64,000 bases of DNA, taken from Limosilactobacillus portuensis (GTDB lineage: Bacteria; Bacillota; Bacilli; Lactobacillales; Lactobacillaceae). The notes beneath the pieces are model-generated. The model made no database searches. It was not told the origin of the DNA and saw only the letters and a list, made by a program, of their open reading frames with translations. The translations under genes were made by a program, and so were the position numbers. Below, piece by piece: positions 26,826-37,762 of the stretch. Every line of letters starts with the position of its first letter. Positions within the stretch are counted from its first letter, which is position 1. The DNA is taken from NCBI RefSeq assembly GCF_014838735.1, contig NZ_JABUXQ010000006.1, positions 30,883 through 94,882 of the forward strand. Reading direction: 5' to 3'.

Positions 26826-27518
26826 TTATTTATCATTTTGCGACTTCTGGGTTGCTTGTAATGTCTTTTCAATTTCAGCAATCCGCTTTTCACTCTTTGT
26901 GTAGTAGTCTAGGTCAAGCTGCCGTGCCTGATTCAAATAATCCTTGTACGGTTCTCCAAGGACCATTGCTACTAATCCACGGTTAAACTGTGTATCTGCT
27001 CGACCAGGGTGATGCTTCAAAATTGCGTCATAATATGATGCGGACTGGTTAAATTCACCCAAGGCAAGGAGGGCATCCCCCAGAGCTTGATCTATTTCTG
27101 GATCTTCCGGTCGTAATTCATGGGCTGTTAAGCCATAAGCAACTGCCTGCTTATACTGCTTTTTCTTACTGTAGCTTTGGGCAAGCATTAGGTAAGAATC
27201 TACCTTCAGTTTCTTATCATCAATCTTGTTGTAGAGCTTAATGGCTTGATCAACCTTACCAACCTCATAATACAAGTTTCCAAGCCCATAATTTAATAGG
27301 TTTTGCGCTTCCTGATCACCCTTAGCTTCAAAAATTCCTAAAGCCTTCATAAATAATTCTTCGGCTTGAGCATAATCCTGAAGGCGAGTTAACAATGAAC
27401 CCAAATCATAGTAGTTGTTAGCTTTATCAGGATATTCATCAATCGCGGTAATCAACTTATGCACTAAACGTTCTGTTTGTTTCTTTTGTTCTTCACGATT
27501 AGTTTGTTGTTCAGTCAT
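26826..27518 (-). CDS. Tetratricopeptide-repeat protein
   Basis: 230 residues composed of about five degenerate TPR units, for example YYDLGSLLTRLQDYAQAEELFMKAL and LLNYGLGNLYYEVGKVDQAIKLYNKI in sequence (together about residues 40-115). It is soluble, helical and has no catalytic motif, so it is probably a scaffold. It lies between the histidine phosphatase and recD2, with short gaps, on the same strand; this TPR-recD2 order is common in lactobacilli, which suggests co-transcription rather than a defined shared function. Confidence 0.88.
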   Translation of the reverse strand: MTEQQTNREEQKKQTERLVHKLITAIDEYPDKANNYYDLGSLLTRLQDYAQAEELFMKALGIFEAKGDQEAQNLLNYGLGNLYYEVGKVDQAIKLYNKIDDKKLKVDSYLMLAQSYSKKKQYKQAVAYGLTAHELRPEDPEIDQALGDALLALGEFNQSASYYDAILKHHPGRADTQFNRGLVAMVLGEPYKDYLNQARQLDLDYYTKSEKRIAEIEKTLQATQKSQNDK

Positions 27519-27533
27519 TTAAATCCACTCTCC

Positions 27534-28190
27534 TCAGATGGTATCAGTCGGATCAACATTAGCCTTATGCAAATATGAAGTGTCATTCCACTTTTCTAAT
27601 TCAAAATGTTCAGCATCATCAGTAGTCAGGATGGTAGTAGAAGTATTACTAAGACCACCACGATCCTTCAAATGTGCCAGGGGGGTTCCCACAAGCGCAT
27701 TAATACTAGCATTAAGGGCCGCCCCATGGGAAACAATTAAAATCGAGCCGTGGGGATCATTCCGACAAAACTCTTTAATGGCTGCCCCCATACGGTTAAT
27801 CACTTGCGCAAAGCTTTCACTTTCTACGATAGAACTATCATATTTATCTGGATGATGGCGAAAATTTTTTAACACATCAGGCCACTTTTTAGCAACCGCA
27901 TCGAAATGCATTCCCTCCATTTTCCCCAGATTAAATTCTTTTAACCGACTATCAATTGTTAGAGGAACTGGCCGATTAAGATACTGTAGTAATGTCATTG
28001 CAGTTACCCGAGCACGCTTTAACGGACTAGCATAGACATGATTGATTGGAACATTCTTTAACGATTCCGCAAGCAGTTCAATTTCCTTATAGCTTTGATC
28101 AAGTAACGGTGAATCCCCGTTAGCACCTTGATAACGAGATTCAAGATTCCATTGTGTTTTCCCGTGACGGATTAAGTAAACTTTAGTCAT
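27534..28190 (-). CDS. Histidine phosphatase (phosphoglycerate-mutase-like) family protein
   Basis: 218 residues. The phosphohistidine motif YLIRHGKTQWN is at residues 5-15, with the second catalytic region ASPLKRARVT (near 55-65) and ILIVSHGAAL near 150. This is the cofactor-dependent PGM/broad-specificity phosphatase fold; the true glycolytic Gpm is longer, so a phosphatase such as the PhoE/CobC type is more likely. The substrate cannot be told. Same strand and probably same transcript as the TPR gene. Confidence 0.88.
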   Translation of the reverse strand: MTKVYLIRHGKTQWNLESRYQGANGDSPLLDQSYKEIELLAESLKNVPINHVYASPLKRARVTAMTLLQYLNRPVPLTIDSRLKEFNLGKMEGMHFDAVAKKWPDVLKNFRHHPDKYDSSIVESESFAQVINRMGAAIKEFCRNDPHGSILIVSHGAALNASINALVGTPLAHLKDRGGLSNTSTTILTTDDAEHFELEKWNDTSYLHKANVDPTDTI

Positions 28191-28259
28191 ACTATTCGAC
28201 CTTTTTCCTCTATTTTAACAAAAATTAATCGCCGTGTTTCAAACTTTTCTAAATATGTA

Positions 28260-28302
28260 TAGGGAAGCATACCACCTATATACTAATAACGGCATCTTCC
28301 CT
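28260..28302 (-). terminator. Probable terminator after mnmA
   Basis: Stem TAGGGAAGATGCC with GGTATGCTTCCCTA (one bulge and one wobble) on the minus strand, with a modest T-rich tail. Confidence 0.55.
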
Positions 28303-28324
28303 ACTTTGCATTATTTTTTATATT

Positions 28325-29461
<1,137 letters not shown>

Positions 29462-29565
29462 TTAATCACCATCATTTCAAATAGATTCTGGAACAATCTA
29501 CGATAGAAGGTCGCATGTTACCAGTGTGAACTATTGTATCAAAACTTGCTAACTACTGCATTAAT

Positions 29566-29913
29566 TTACCCTTTTGTTACTAAAAAAACATCCCGTTTAA
29601 GCATTTCTTTTAAAATAAAATGATACTGCTCAACAAATTCCTTAGCACGAGGGTGGGTAAAGATATTAATTTTCCGCATTCCGTTTCCGGTAACTGTTTC
29701 CATTTTAAACCCAGATAAATCAGCAGAAATCAGGATCCGAAGCTTAGCAACTGGCTTAAATGGATTGTCAGTATCAACACTGCCAACATATTCAAAATTT
29801 CCCCGTTTGGTTTCCTCAAACCCTAAATCAATCAGGGTGTATCGTTTAATGTCGGGACTAAGTGAATACTTGTCCGCATCGCCTTGAAGTTGAACTGTTT
29901 TTACAAACTGCAT
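29566..29913 (-). CDS. DUF1831 family protein
   Basis: 115 residues. I recognise the DUF1831 family from the N-terminal MQFVKTVQLQGDADKYSLSP and the YVGSVDTDNPFKPVAKLRI centre. This family occurs almost only in lactic acid bacteria next to a cysteine desulfurase, as here: its start codon overlaps the end of the desulfurase gene by 1 bp. A role in sulfur handling is inferred from neighbourhood only; no metal or cysteine motif is visible. Confidence 0.85.
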   Translation of the reverse strand: MQFVKTVQLQGDADKYSLSPDIKRYTLIDLGFEETKRGNFEYVGSVDTDNPFKPVAKLRILISADLSGFKMETVTGNGMRKINIFTHPRAKEFVEQYHFILKEMLKRDVFLVTKG

Positions 29914-31079
29914 TAATCTTCAACCCCTTTAATATCTTTTAGCTTATTAACAATTTCAATAATTGCATCCACTAGGCCATTAACTTCTTCTTCCGTGTTT
30001 AATGCCCCAAAACTAATCCGAATTGATTCACTAATTCGTGGACTATTCTCTCCAAACATCGCTGTCAAAACATGAGAAGGCTCAATACTTCCAGCAGTAC
30101 ATGCAGAACCACCCGAAACGGCATAACCAGCAAGATCAAGATCAGTTTGCATTACATAAGTAGAAATTCCTTTAAACCATAAATTAAGAACATGGTTAAG
30201 CGCATGAGGATCTAGTTGCCCATTGACCGCAAAGTCAACTCCAGCATCCGTTAACCGCTTAACGATTAACTGCTTAAAGTGATAATAACGTTCCTGACGC
30301 TTTTGCTTTTCCTCGGGGGTATCAATGGAAACTGCCTTAGCAAATGCCGCAATGGCTGGCACATTCTCAGTCCCCGCGCGACGCTTTGTTTCCTGGTCAC
30401 CACCGCGAACAAAGCTCGGGAAACTAATCCCGTCGCGACGATATAGAAAACCAACCATTTTTGGACCATTCAGCTTATGGGCCGAAGTTGACATGAGGTC
30501 AATGTGATCAGCTTCAACATCAATTGGCAAAAGACCATAAGCTTGAACAGCGTCCGTATGGAACCATGCTTGGTGATCCTTTAAGATTTCACCAATTTCA
30601 TGAATCGGCATCCGACTCCCGACCTCATTATTTCCCATCATGATTGACACAAGAATCGTATCATCACGTAAGGCTGCCTTGAAATCTGCTAATGAAATAT
30701 TACCATTCTCATCAACTGGCAGGTAGGTAACATCAAACCCTAATGATTCCAAATAATGCAATGGCTTCAAAATTGCTTCGTGCTCAATCGCGGTGGTAAT
30801 GATATGCTTGCCAAGGTTTTGCCGCGTTAATGCCGTCTGAATGATTGCGGTATTATCGCTTTCTGTTCCCCCACTAGTAAAGACAATTTCTTCATCCTTA
30901 GCGTTAATACTTTGAGCGATTACATGACGACTATTTTCAAGGACTAGTTTAGAGTGACGACCGTAAGAATATCCCGTTGAAGCATTCCCCCAGGTATTCT
31001 CCGTTTGCTTTATCAGCTCATCAATCACCGGCTTGGTCATTGGTGTTGTCGCAGCATTATCAAAATATACTTCACTCAC
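29913..31079 (-). CDS. Cysteine desulfurase (NifS/IscS family)
   Basis: 388 residues. PLP-dependent class V aminotransferase fold: MSEVYFDNAATTP at the start, the Schiff-base lysine in STSAHKLNGPK (near 205), and the active-site cysteine in GSACTAGS (near 322) of the group I type. It turns cysteine to alanine and holds persulfide sulfur. Because the next complete genes are DUF1831 and mnmA, the likely acceptor is MnmA for tRNA thiolation, as with Bacillus YrvO; no SUF genes are nearby. Confidence 0.95.
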   Translation of the reverse strand: MSEVYFDNAATTPMTKPVIDELIKQTENTWGNASTGYSYGRHSKLVLENSRHVIAQSINAKDEEIVFTSGGTESDNTAIIQTALTRQNLGKHIITTAIEHEAILKPLHYLESLGFDVTYLPVDENGNISLADFKAALRDDTILVSIMMGNNEVGSRMPIHEIGEILKDHQAWFHTDAVQAYGLLPIDVEADHIDLMSTSAHKLNGPKMVGFLYRRDGISFPSFVRGGDQETKRRAGTENVPAIAAFAKAVSIDTPEEKQKRQERYYHFKQLIVKRLTDAGVDFAVNGQLDPHALNHVLNLWFKGISTYVMQTDLDLAGYAVSGGSACTAGSIEPSHVLTAMFGENSPRISESIRISFGALNTEEEVNGLVDAIIEIVNKLKDIKGVED

Positions 31080-31094
31080 TCTTCATGTGCCTCC

Positions 31095-31790
31095 CTATTT
31101 ATTCAAATCCGCAAAGAGTTGTAATAACATCTTGGCGGAACGCTTACCAGCATCGATAATAAACTCATCAAAACTAACCCCGGCATCTTCGTCTCCAGTA
31201 TCAGACATTGCTCGAACAACAACGTACGGAACATCATGGTCAGTTGCAACCTGTCCAACAGCCGCCCCTTCCATTTCACTTGATAATGCATCAGGGAAAT
31301 AATGGAGGATCTCTTGAATTGCATCTTTACTAGCAATAAATTGATCACCGGAAACGATTAGTCCGCGTTTAACATTCAAACCAGTCTGTTCACCAGCCTT
31401 TTCAATGGCTTGTCCCCACTTTGCGGATGCTTTAAAACGAGGTTCTTTCCCTGGTAATTGACCATAAACATAGTCAAATGCCCGTGCATCAACGTCATGG
31501 TAGGCAGTTTCGCTTGAAATGACAACATCACCAACATGGAGTCCTTGACCAATTCCACCCGCAGAACCGGAGTTAATCACTACATCAACCCCAAAGTCTG
31601 TAATCAAGTGTTCCGTTGTAATCCCAGCTTCAACCTTACCAATGCCGGATTCAACTAAAATAACATTCTGGTTATCAATTTGTCCAGAATAATACTTTTT
31701 ACCACCGATTTCCTTTACCTGTTCATCATTTAATGCCGCCGTTAATTCCTTAATTTCTTCCGGCATTGCGCAAATAATTCCAAACTTCAT
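31095..31790 (-). CDS. mtnN: 5'-methylthioadenosine/S-adenosylhomocysteine nucleosidase
   Basis: 231 residues from the ATG at 31788-31790, preferred because AAGTAAGG lies 9 nt upstream; the ATG three codons earlier abuts that site. MKFGIICAMPEEIKEL, NSGSAGGIG (near 75) and MEGAAVGQVA with catalytic Glu, then RAMSDTGDEDA with catalytic Asp, are all family marks. It splits MTA and SAH to adenine plus the thio-ribose, closing the methyl-donor cycle and giving S-ribosylhomocysteine. It precedes the desulfurase gene by about 15 bp. Confidence 0.96.
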   Translation of the reverse strand: MKFGIICAMPEEIKELTAALNDEQVKEIGGKKYYSGQIDNQNVILVESGIGKVEAGITTEHLITDFGVDVVINSGSAGGIGQGLHVGDVVISSETAYHDVDARAFDYVYGQLPGKEPRFKASAKWGQAIEKAGEQTGLNVKRGLIVSGDQFIASKDAIQEILHYFPDALSSEMEGAAVGQVATDHDVPYVVVRAMSDTGDEDAGVSFDEFIIDAGKRSAKMLLQLFADLNK

Positions 31791-31801
31791 TTTCTTCATC
31801 C

Positions 31802-32053
31802 TTACTTTACAAAAAATAAAATTAAATAAACGATTATAATAGCGACTACTAAACTAATAATGGCAATATTTAACCGTTTTCGTAGCGGTTGCATCTTCTG
31901 CTCACTGGTTAGCTGTTCCTGCTCAATTTTCTGATCAGCACGAGAACGAGAAAGCTGTTGCTCCTCTTCACCATCATTAGAACCGGTCGTTTGTTGCTGA
32001 CGATATTGTTGACGCGTCAGCCGCTCATTATTATTTTGCGGATCCTTATCCAT
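31802..32053 (-). CDS. Small single-pass membrane protein
   Basis: 83 residues. A charged, Gln/Glu/Arg-rich cytoplasmic part (1-58), then one C-terminal membrane helix (about 62-82, IAIISLVVAIIIVYLILFF). It starts inside the end of the NUDIX gene (8-bp overlap) and lies directly before mtnN, so it belongs to the csp-nudix-mtnN-desulfurase transcript. I do not recognise a named family; similar tail-anchored proteins are found at this place in lactobacilli. Function unknown. Confidence 0.75.
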   Translation of the reverse strand: MDKDPQNNNERLTRQQYRQQQTTGSNDGEEEQQLSRSRADQKIEQEQLTSEQKMQPLRKRLNIAIISLVVAIIIVYLILFFVK

Positions 32054-32597
32054 GATTATTCATCCCTCGCCAATAATAAATTGCCATAATCGTCTTAGCG
32101 TCTTCGATTTGTCCTTCATCAATCATTTTTAATGCTTCATCAAGGGTTACCTTTTCTAATACCAGTTGCTCATCCCGATCTTGAGGCAATTCATTTTCCA
32201 CCGGTGTTAGATCCGTCGCTAAGTATAGTGTCATGAATTCATCCATAACCCCGATTGATGTATAGAATGATGAAATTTTCTTGATTGTTCCTGCTTTAAG
32301 ACGGGTTTCCTCATTCAATTCACGTTTAGCAGCATGAAGAGCATCACGACTATCACGTGAATCAACCTTTCCTGCAGGAATTTCTAAGGTCGTATTGTGG
32401 ATTGGCGAGCGCCATTGCTTTTCCAAAATCATTTTGTGATCAGCAGTTAATGCCAGGATCGCCACTGCTGGAGCATGGTGGACAATTTCTCGTTGGGCTT
32501 TCAACCCCTTGGGAGTTTCAACCTCTTCAACAGCAACCTTAATCAACTTACCGTTAAAAACACTCTTCTCACTTAATGTTTTCTCTTCAAAATTCAT
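32046..32597 (-). CDS. NUDIX hydrolase, ADP-ribose pyrophosphatase type
   Basis: 183 residues from the ATG at 32595-32597, supported by GAGG 8 nt upstream; a longer frame reads back into the cold-shock gene. Homologous to NudF/YqkG: EIPAGKVDSRD then KRELNEETRLKAG. The NUDIX box is a variant with two extra residues before RELNEE and Asp for the first Glu, a form I associate with lactobacilli. It probably hydrolyses ADP-ribose to AMP and ribose-5-phosphate. It follows the csp stop by one base. Confidence 0.88.
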   Translation of the reverse strand: MNFEEKTLSEKSVFNGKLIKVAVEEVETPKGLKAQREIVHHAPAVAILALTADHKMILEKQWRSPIHNTTLEIPAGKVDSRDSRDALHAAKRELNEETRLKAGTIKKISSFYTSIGVMDEFMTLYLATDLTPVENELPQDRDEQLVLEKVTLDEALKMIDEGQIEDAKTIMAIYYWRGMNNHG

Positions 32598-32598
32598 T

Positions 32599-32814
32599 TT
32601 AATAGCCTCGCTTACTGAGCCGTTGAACATGTGCCGCTTGTGGTCCGCGTTTTCCTTGAACAATAACTAACGCAACTCGTTCTCCTGGAGTTAAAATTCT
32701 TAAGCCGTGGCCTTCAATTCCCGTATAATGGACGAAAACCTCACCTTCATGGGGAACATTGATAAATCCCCAACCCTTTTCACGATCAAAGCTTTTGACT
32801 GTGCCTTGTAACAT
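32599..32814 (-). CDS. Cold-shock domain protein
   Basis: 71 residues. RNA-binding motifs RNP1 (KGWGFIN, about 13-19) and RNP2 (VFVHYT, about 26-31) are present. The C-terminal half is more basic and divergent (GKRGPQAAHVQRLSKRGY) than in standard CspA. Likely an RNA chaperone. The ribosome site (GTAGGT) is weak. It is the first gene before the NUDIX hydrolase. Confidence 0.9.
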   Translation of the reverse strand: MLQGTVKSFDREKGWGFINVPHEGEVFVHYTGIEGHGLRILTPGERVALVIVQGKRGPQAAHVQRLSKRGY

Positions 32815-32832
32815 TAATTTTACCTACAATAA

Positions 32833-32868
32833 AAAATACCAAGCAACATAAACGTCACTTGGTATTTT
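32833..32868 (-). terminator. Terminator of ileS
   Basis: Perfect 11-bp stem AAAATACCAAG / CTTGGTATTTT (32833-32843 with 32858-32868), T-run on the minus strand. Confidence 0.85.
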
Positions 32869-32903
32869 ACAACGCTAACTAGGTATTTGTCATTGATGGA
32901 CGA

Positions 32904-35699
32904 CTATTTTTCTAGGCCTTCATCAACTGTTTCCGGGAAGCTTTCCCGAACTACCTTAGCACAACGAGCACAGAGAGTTGGGTAAGCTGGATCTGATCCG
33001 ACATCCTCCTTAACCATCCGGCATCGTTGACAAGTTTCTCCTGGAGCAACACTTACCTTAACCGCAACGCCATCATTATATTGATCAGCATCATCAGCAG
33101 CTTCATCAAGAGAATGAAGGTTAAGCTTTGAAACTCCCAATAATAATTGAACATCCGTATCAAGGCTCTCTAATAGTTCCTTATTGTGCTCATTTACATA
33201 AAGGTCAACTTGCGCTTCTAATGACTTACCAATCATCTTAGCGTTCCGTGCCTCTTCAAGACTCTTCAAAACGTGTGAACGAACTCCCATAAATTCAGAC
33301 CACTTATCTAATAGTCCTTCTTCACCATCAAAGTGGCGTGCTTCCGGAATTTCAGTTAATTGTACGAATTCTTCCGGTTCGTTCATATAGCTCCAAACTT
33401 CTTCAGTTGTGTGAGGCAAGATTGGAGTAAGCAACTTAACCATTGTTAACAAGATGTCATAGAAGACGGTTTGCATTGAACGTCGAGTTTGTGAATTTTC
33501 AGGTTCAATGTAGAGAACATCCTTTGCCACATTCATGTAGAAAGCTGACAAATCATTGTTAACAAAGTTAATTAATAACCGATAAGCATCAAGGAAGTCG
33601 TAGTTGTCAAAATCAGCTCGCATCTTTTCAAGGAAATGATTAAGCTTAACGAGCATGTACTGATCTACGGAATTCAAATATTCGTAGGAAACGGTATTTT
33701 CATTTGCATCGAAATCACTAGTATTAGCAAGCAAGAACCGGAAAGTATTCCGTAACTTCCGGTATGCTTCTGAAATCTGTTGGAAGGTTCCCATTGAAAC
33801 CCGCACATCAGCGGAGGTATCAGCACTCATTACCCAGAGACGAATAATTTCGGCACCCATTTGTTGGACAACCTTATTTGGATCGATAACGTTTCCTTGT
33901 GACTTACTCATCTTGTTACCACGCTTATCAAGGGTAAATCCTTGGGAAACAATTTCCTTATATGGAGCGTGACCAGAACAAACAACACTAGTAATCAAGC
34001 TGGAATTGAACCATCCACGGTACTGATCGGATCCTTCAAGATAAAGGTCAGCTGGATAAGTCAAGTAATCCCGTTCAGCGAGAACCCCTTGATGGGAAGA
34101 ACCAGAGTCAAACCAAACGTCCATAATATCGGTTTCCTTAGTAAACTTACCATGAGGTGAATGTTCGTTAGTGTATCCTTCTGGGAGAAAATCCTTTGCG
34201 TCACGTTCAAACCAAACGTTAGAGCCATATTTTCTAAAGAGATCTGCAACATGATTGATCGTTTCTTCTTCCATGATTGGTGTACCATCTTCAGCGTAGA
34301 AGATTGGCAGTGGCACACCCCAAACACGTTGCCGTGAAATTACCCAGTCACCACGATCCTTAATCATATTGCGAAGACGAACTTTCCCCCATTCTGGGTG
34401 GTACTTAACATCTTCTAAAGCGTCCAGGATATTTTGACGCATCTTTTCAATGGATACAAACCACTGATCCGTTGCCCGGAAAATGATTGGCTTCTTTGTT
34501 CGCCAGTCGAATGGATAACTGTGTTTTAATGGTTCTTCAAGAAGAAGGGCATTATTATCTTCAAGTTTTTGCAGTGAGATATCATCAGCCTTTTGGTAGA
34601 AGACACCATCAAAGTCGTCACCATTTTCTTTGGTCAGGACACCCTGATCATTGATTGGGGCGAAAATTGGCAAGTCATATTTTTTACCAAAGTTGTAGTC
34701 ATCGTCACCATATCCGGGAGCGGTGTGAACAAGTCCAGTACCTGCATCAGCAGTAACGTAATCAGCAATTCCAACCAAAAGCTCACGGTCAAGGTATGGG
34801 TGCTGAGTAGTTAATCCTTCCAGATCCTTACCGGCGACATGTTTAACTACTTGGTAATCTTCCCAACCAAGTTTCTCTGCTAAACCTTCCAAAAGCTCTG
34901 TTGCAACAACAAACTTCCGATCATCATTAGCTGGCTTAACAACTGAGTAGTCAAACTTGGCATTTACCGCTACCGCTTCAGATGCTGGAACTGTCCATGG
35001 AGTAGTAGTCCAAACAACTAGGTAGGTGTTACTGTCAAGAACGCCCTTGCCTTCTTTAACTTGTTCAGCAAAGAAAGCTGTCTTAGCAGTGACATCGTGG
35101 TATTCAACTTCAGCTTCTGCTAATGCTGATTCAGATGACCATGACCAGTAAACCGGCTTTTTAGCTTGGTACAAGAGACCCTTCTTAGCAAATTCACCAA
35201 AGACACGAATTTGTGCAGCTTCAAATTCTTTATCCAAAGTTAGGTACGGGTGATTCCAGTCACCGCTAACTCCCAACCGTTTGAAGTCTTTGCGTTGTTT
35301 GTCAACTTGTTCCAAAGCGTACTTCCGACAAAGGTCACGAAATTCTGTTAAGCTCATCTTCTTCCGGTCATAACCAGCCTTCGTCAATTGGTGTTCAATT
35401 GGCAACCCATGAGTATCCCAACCAGGAACGTATGGTGAGCGGAAGCCACTCATTGACTTGTAACGAACGATAAAGTCCTTAGAAATCTTATTCATGGCGT
35501 GACCAATGTGAATATTACCATTGGCATATGGAGGACCATCGTGAAGAACAAACGTTGGCTTTCCCTCATTTAATTTTTGTCGTAATTCATATACTTTATT
35601 TTCTTCCCAAACACTTTCACGTTGTGCTTCAGTGACTGGTAATTTCCCTCGCATTGGGAACTTGGTCTTCCCCAAGTTTAATGTGTCTTTAACTCGCAT
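32904..35699 (-). CDS. ileS: Isoleucyl-tRNA synthetase
   Basis: 931 residues from the ATG at 35697-35699, which has GAAGGAG upstream; a nine-codon upstream extension lies over the ribosome site. Class I synthetase: HIGH at 64-67, KMSKS near 600, the CP1 editing domain between, and a C-terminal zinc knuckle with CQRC and CARC. It charges tRNA-Ile. It follows the dcw cluster, after divIVA, as in most Firmicutes. Its expression is controlled by the T-box leader upstream. Confidence 0.97.
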   Translation of the reverse strand: MRVKDTLNLGKTKFPMRGKLPVTEAQRESVWEENKVYELRQKLNEGKPTFVLHDGPPYANGNIHIGHAMNKISKDFIVRYKSMSGFRSPYVPGWDTHGLPIEHQLTKAGYDRKKMSLTEFRDLCRKYALEQVDKQRKDFKRLGVSGDWNHPYLTLDKEFEAAQIRVFGEFAKKGLLYQAKKPVYWSWSSESALAEAEVEYHDVTAKTAFFAEQVKEGKGVLDSNTYLVVWTTTPWTVPASEAVAVNAKFDYSVVKPANDDRKFVVATELLEGLAEKLGWEDYQVVKHVAGKDLEGLTTQHPYLDRELLVGIADYVTADAGTGLVHTAPGYGDDDYNFGKKYDLPIFAPINDQGVLTKENGDDFDGVFYQKADDISLQKLEDNNALLLEEPLKHSYPFDWRTKKPIIFRATDQWFVSIEKMRQNILDALEDVKYHPEWGKVRLRNMIKDRGDWVISRQRVWGVPLPIFYAEDGTPIMEEETINHVADLFRKYGSNVWFERDAKDFLPEGYTNEHSPHGKFTKETDIMDVWFDSGSSHQGVLAERDYLTYPADLYLEGSDQYRGWFNSSLITSVVCSGHAPYKEIVSQGFTLDKRGNKMSKSQGNVIDPNKVVQQMGAEIIRLWVMSADTSADVRVSMGTFQQISEAYRKLRNTFRFLLANTSDFDANENTVSYEYLNSVDQYMLVKLNHFLEKMRADFDNYDFLDAYRLLINFVNNDLSAFYMNVAKDVLYIEPENSQTRRSMQTVFYDILLTMVKLLTPILPHTTEEVWSYMNEPEEFVQLTEIPEARHFDGEEGLLDKWSEFMGVRSHVLKSLEEARNAKMIGKSLEAQVDLYVNEHNKELLESLDTDVQLLLGVSKLNLHSLDEAADDADQYNDGVAVKVSVAPGETCQRCRMVKEDVGSDPAYPTLCARCAKVVRESFPETVDEGLEK

Positions 35700-35734
35700 A
35701 TGCAATTCTCCTTCCTCAATTAACAATTAATAAC

Positions 35735-35975
35735 TAAAAAAACTCCATCCCATCACTGGGACGAAGTTTTCCGTGGTACCACCCGTTTTCAGGATATTTA
35801 GTTAATCTAATATCCCCTCAACCATTGTTTAACGGTAATGAACCGACCTGATTTAAATATATTCAATCAAGTACTCAGGACCGATCAAGTAAAACAATAC
35901 TAAATATTAGCCTCACACCATTTGCTAACTCGCTGAATCATTCTTGTCTTACTAATGTCCTTCGACGTTTTCGTT
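35735..35975 (-). promoter_or_regulatory. T-box riboswitch of ileS (specifier AUC, Ile)
   Basis: The conserved T-box core CGGGTGGTACCACGG is at 35771-35785. A terminator hairpin (AACTTCGTCCCA / TGGGATGGAGTT, 35741-35768) followed by seven T lies between it and ileS. Stem I can be drawn: GGAC (complement of 35957-35960), a loop with AGTA, CAAG, then CTTG-ATCG-GTCC on the 3' side. This puts ATC (35883-35885), followed by G, as the specifier, an isoleucine codon. Uncharged tRNA-Ile would stabilise the antiterminator. Confidence 0.93.
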
Positions 35976-36003
35976 ACTAATTATTACAATTTAATTTAAA
36001 CAA

Positions 36004-36945
36004 CTAGTTATTATCTGGGAAAACAACGACAGTGTCACCCTCATCTTCACTATTGCTTGATTCGGTAGACGAGGACGCAACAGAATCATTGGTTGTCGTT
36101 GATTGTGCCTCGCTCTCATCACTTTGCGCTACTGTTGAAGTATCGGCAAATGCTGAAGCAAAGTCGGTAGGTGAATTAAAGGAAATTGTTTCTGCAGAAC
36201 TAGCAGGAGCACTTTCACTTTCTTCTGATTTAACAACAACCTCTGAATCTGACGGAACGGCTGAATCGGATGCAACGTTACTTTCAATTGCAACACTGCC
36301 TGAAGTAGTCTCATCCGCAACAGTAGCAGTTGTACTTTCAGATTCAAAATCACTAGTTGTAATTGAGGTTGATTCTACACTTTCACCCGAATTATTGTCA
36401 AGACGAGTTCCCAAAATATTTTGAATTTCTCCATATTTATCAATATCATCGTTTGCTAATAACTTATCCCATTCATCACTCTTAACGACTTCCAATTGGG
36501 ATTCAAGCATTACTTGTAGCCGCTGACGGAAGATCCGCGTTTGTTTCTTTAAGTCACTAGTTTCTGAAGTTAACTTTCGAGTCCCCTCTGCAGTATTTTC
36601 AACAATTTGATTAGCCTTTTCGTTAGCCGTTGAAACAATGTCAGTTGCTTGTTTTTGAGCTTCACGCACCATAATATCAGCTTCACGCTTGGCATTGTTT
36701 TTAACTTTATCGGCAGCTTCTTGAGCAACCAAAATTGACTTATTCAGTGAATCCTTTAATTCACTAAAGTATTTCAACTTGCTTTCATCGGCCTTGACCT
36801 TTTCTTGTAGTGTCCGATTTTGATCAGTCAATTCCTGAACTGTTTGTGCAACTTCCTTAATAAAGTCATTCACTTCAGTTGGATTGTAGCCACGCATTTT
36901 AGTGTTAAATTGGATTTGATTAATTTCATCTACAGTTAAACTCAT
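36004..36945 (-). CDS. divIVA: DivIVA, polar/septal cell-division scaffold
   Basis: 313 residues from the ATG at 36943-36945 (GGAGG 8 nt upstream). The N-terminal DivIVA domain (about 1-60, KMRGYNPTEVNDFIKEV) binds curved membrane, a coiled coil follows (about 35-165), and the C-terminal 150 residues are an acidic Ser/Thr/Glu/Val-rich low-complexity tail, longer than in Bacillus DivIVA. DivIVA collects at new poles and septa. It closes the dcw cluster directly before ileS. The tail gives long false frames on both strands. Confidence 0.94.
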   Translation of the reverse strand: MSLTVDEINQIQFNTKMRGYNPTEVNDFIKEVAQTVQELTDQNRTLQEKVKADESKLKYFSELKDSLNKSILVAQEAADKVKNNAKREADIMVREAQKQATDIVSTANEKANQIVENTAEGTRKLTSETSDLKKQTRIFRQRLQVMLESQLEVVKSDEWDKLLANDDIDKYGEIQNILGTRLDNNSGESVESTSITTSDFESESTTATVADETTSGSVAIESNVASDSAVPSDSEVVVKSEESESAPASSAETISFNSPTDFASAFADTSTVAQSDESEAQSTTTNDSVASSSTESSNSEDEGDTVVVFPDNN

Positions 36946-36970
36946 CGGTTTTTCCTCCATGTGCTCTTAA

Positions 36971-37756
36971 TTAAGCGCGAATAATTGATAAAGTAATCCG
37001 CTGCTTATTTTTTCTAGTAATGCTCCCAACCTGATCCATTCTTAAACGACCAGCATGTCTAACGGACAACATATCATGTTCCCGGACTAAATAATCCGGT
37101 CGTTGCATTTCTTCCCAGTTAATTTGAACAAAGCCATGTTCTAATAACTGTTTTGCCCGATTACGGGAATAGTTAAATCCTGCTGCAATTACCGCATCAA
37201 TTCTTAGTGACGAAACAGTGGTTGATACCTGTTCCCAATCATCTTCAGGAACAATTAACTCTTCAAGTGGGATCGGTTTCCATTTTACCTTAATCTTGCC
37301 AACGTGATCGATTCGCTCATGAACAAACCGAGCCATCTGATTAGTAACCATCACTTGCCACCGTTTTCCATCAGTAACGATATCACCAAATGACGCTCGT
37401 TCTAATCCCTCACCTAATAATGTTCCCATTATTTGCCGGTGATGAAGTTCAGCAAATTTTTGCGGATAGTCAACTTCTAAGCCCGTAACTGCAAAGTCAG
37501 CTACCTGTGGCTGATAATACGACGGGAAAAAGAGCAACCGCTGCATTTCGGCATTTTGCCAGCCACCAAACGATTTCAGTTTAACGTTGTCATCACTATT
37601 AACAAGTGTTTGCGCAATATATTGCTGCCGAGGATTAAGAAATGGTGTTAATACCGGACGATACTGATCATTAGCCTGGACGATCCAATCACTGATCTGA
37701 TCAATAATTGGCCCTTCATCGGCACGGAAATGTTGTTTTATATTCAATTCATCCAT
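36971..37756 (-). CDS. S4-domain RNA-binding protein YlmH
   Basis: 261 residues. N-terminal YlmH-type domain with NPRQQYIAQTL, middle, and C-terminal S4 RNA-binding domain (about 185-245, LRIDAVIAAGFNYSRNRAKQLLE). The family has been linked to ribosome rescue, working on peptidyl-tRNA in 50S subunits, and its gene always accompanies divIVA and sepF in Gram-positives. 6 bp downstream of the yggT-type gene. Confidence 0.93.
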   Translation of the reverse strand: MDELNIKQHFRADEGPIIDQISDWIVQANDQYRPVLTPFLNPRQQYIAQTLVNSDDNVKLKSFGGWQNAEMQRLLFFPSYYQPQVADFAVTGLEVDYPQKFAELHHRQIMGTLLGEGLERASFGDIVTDGKRWQVMVTNQMARFVHERIDHVGKIKVKWKPIPLEELIVPEDDWEQVSTTVSSLRIDAVIAAGFNYSRNRAKQLLEHGFVQINWEEMQRPDYLVREHDMLSVRHAGRLRMDQVGSITRKNKQRITLSIIRA

Positions 37757-37762
37757 TATCTA

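Noticed and set aside
36032-36424. Long plus-strand frame opposite divIVA
   Set aside because: It is the complement of the Ser/Glu-rich divIVA tail, with biased composition and no ribosome site.
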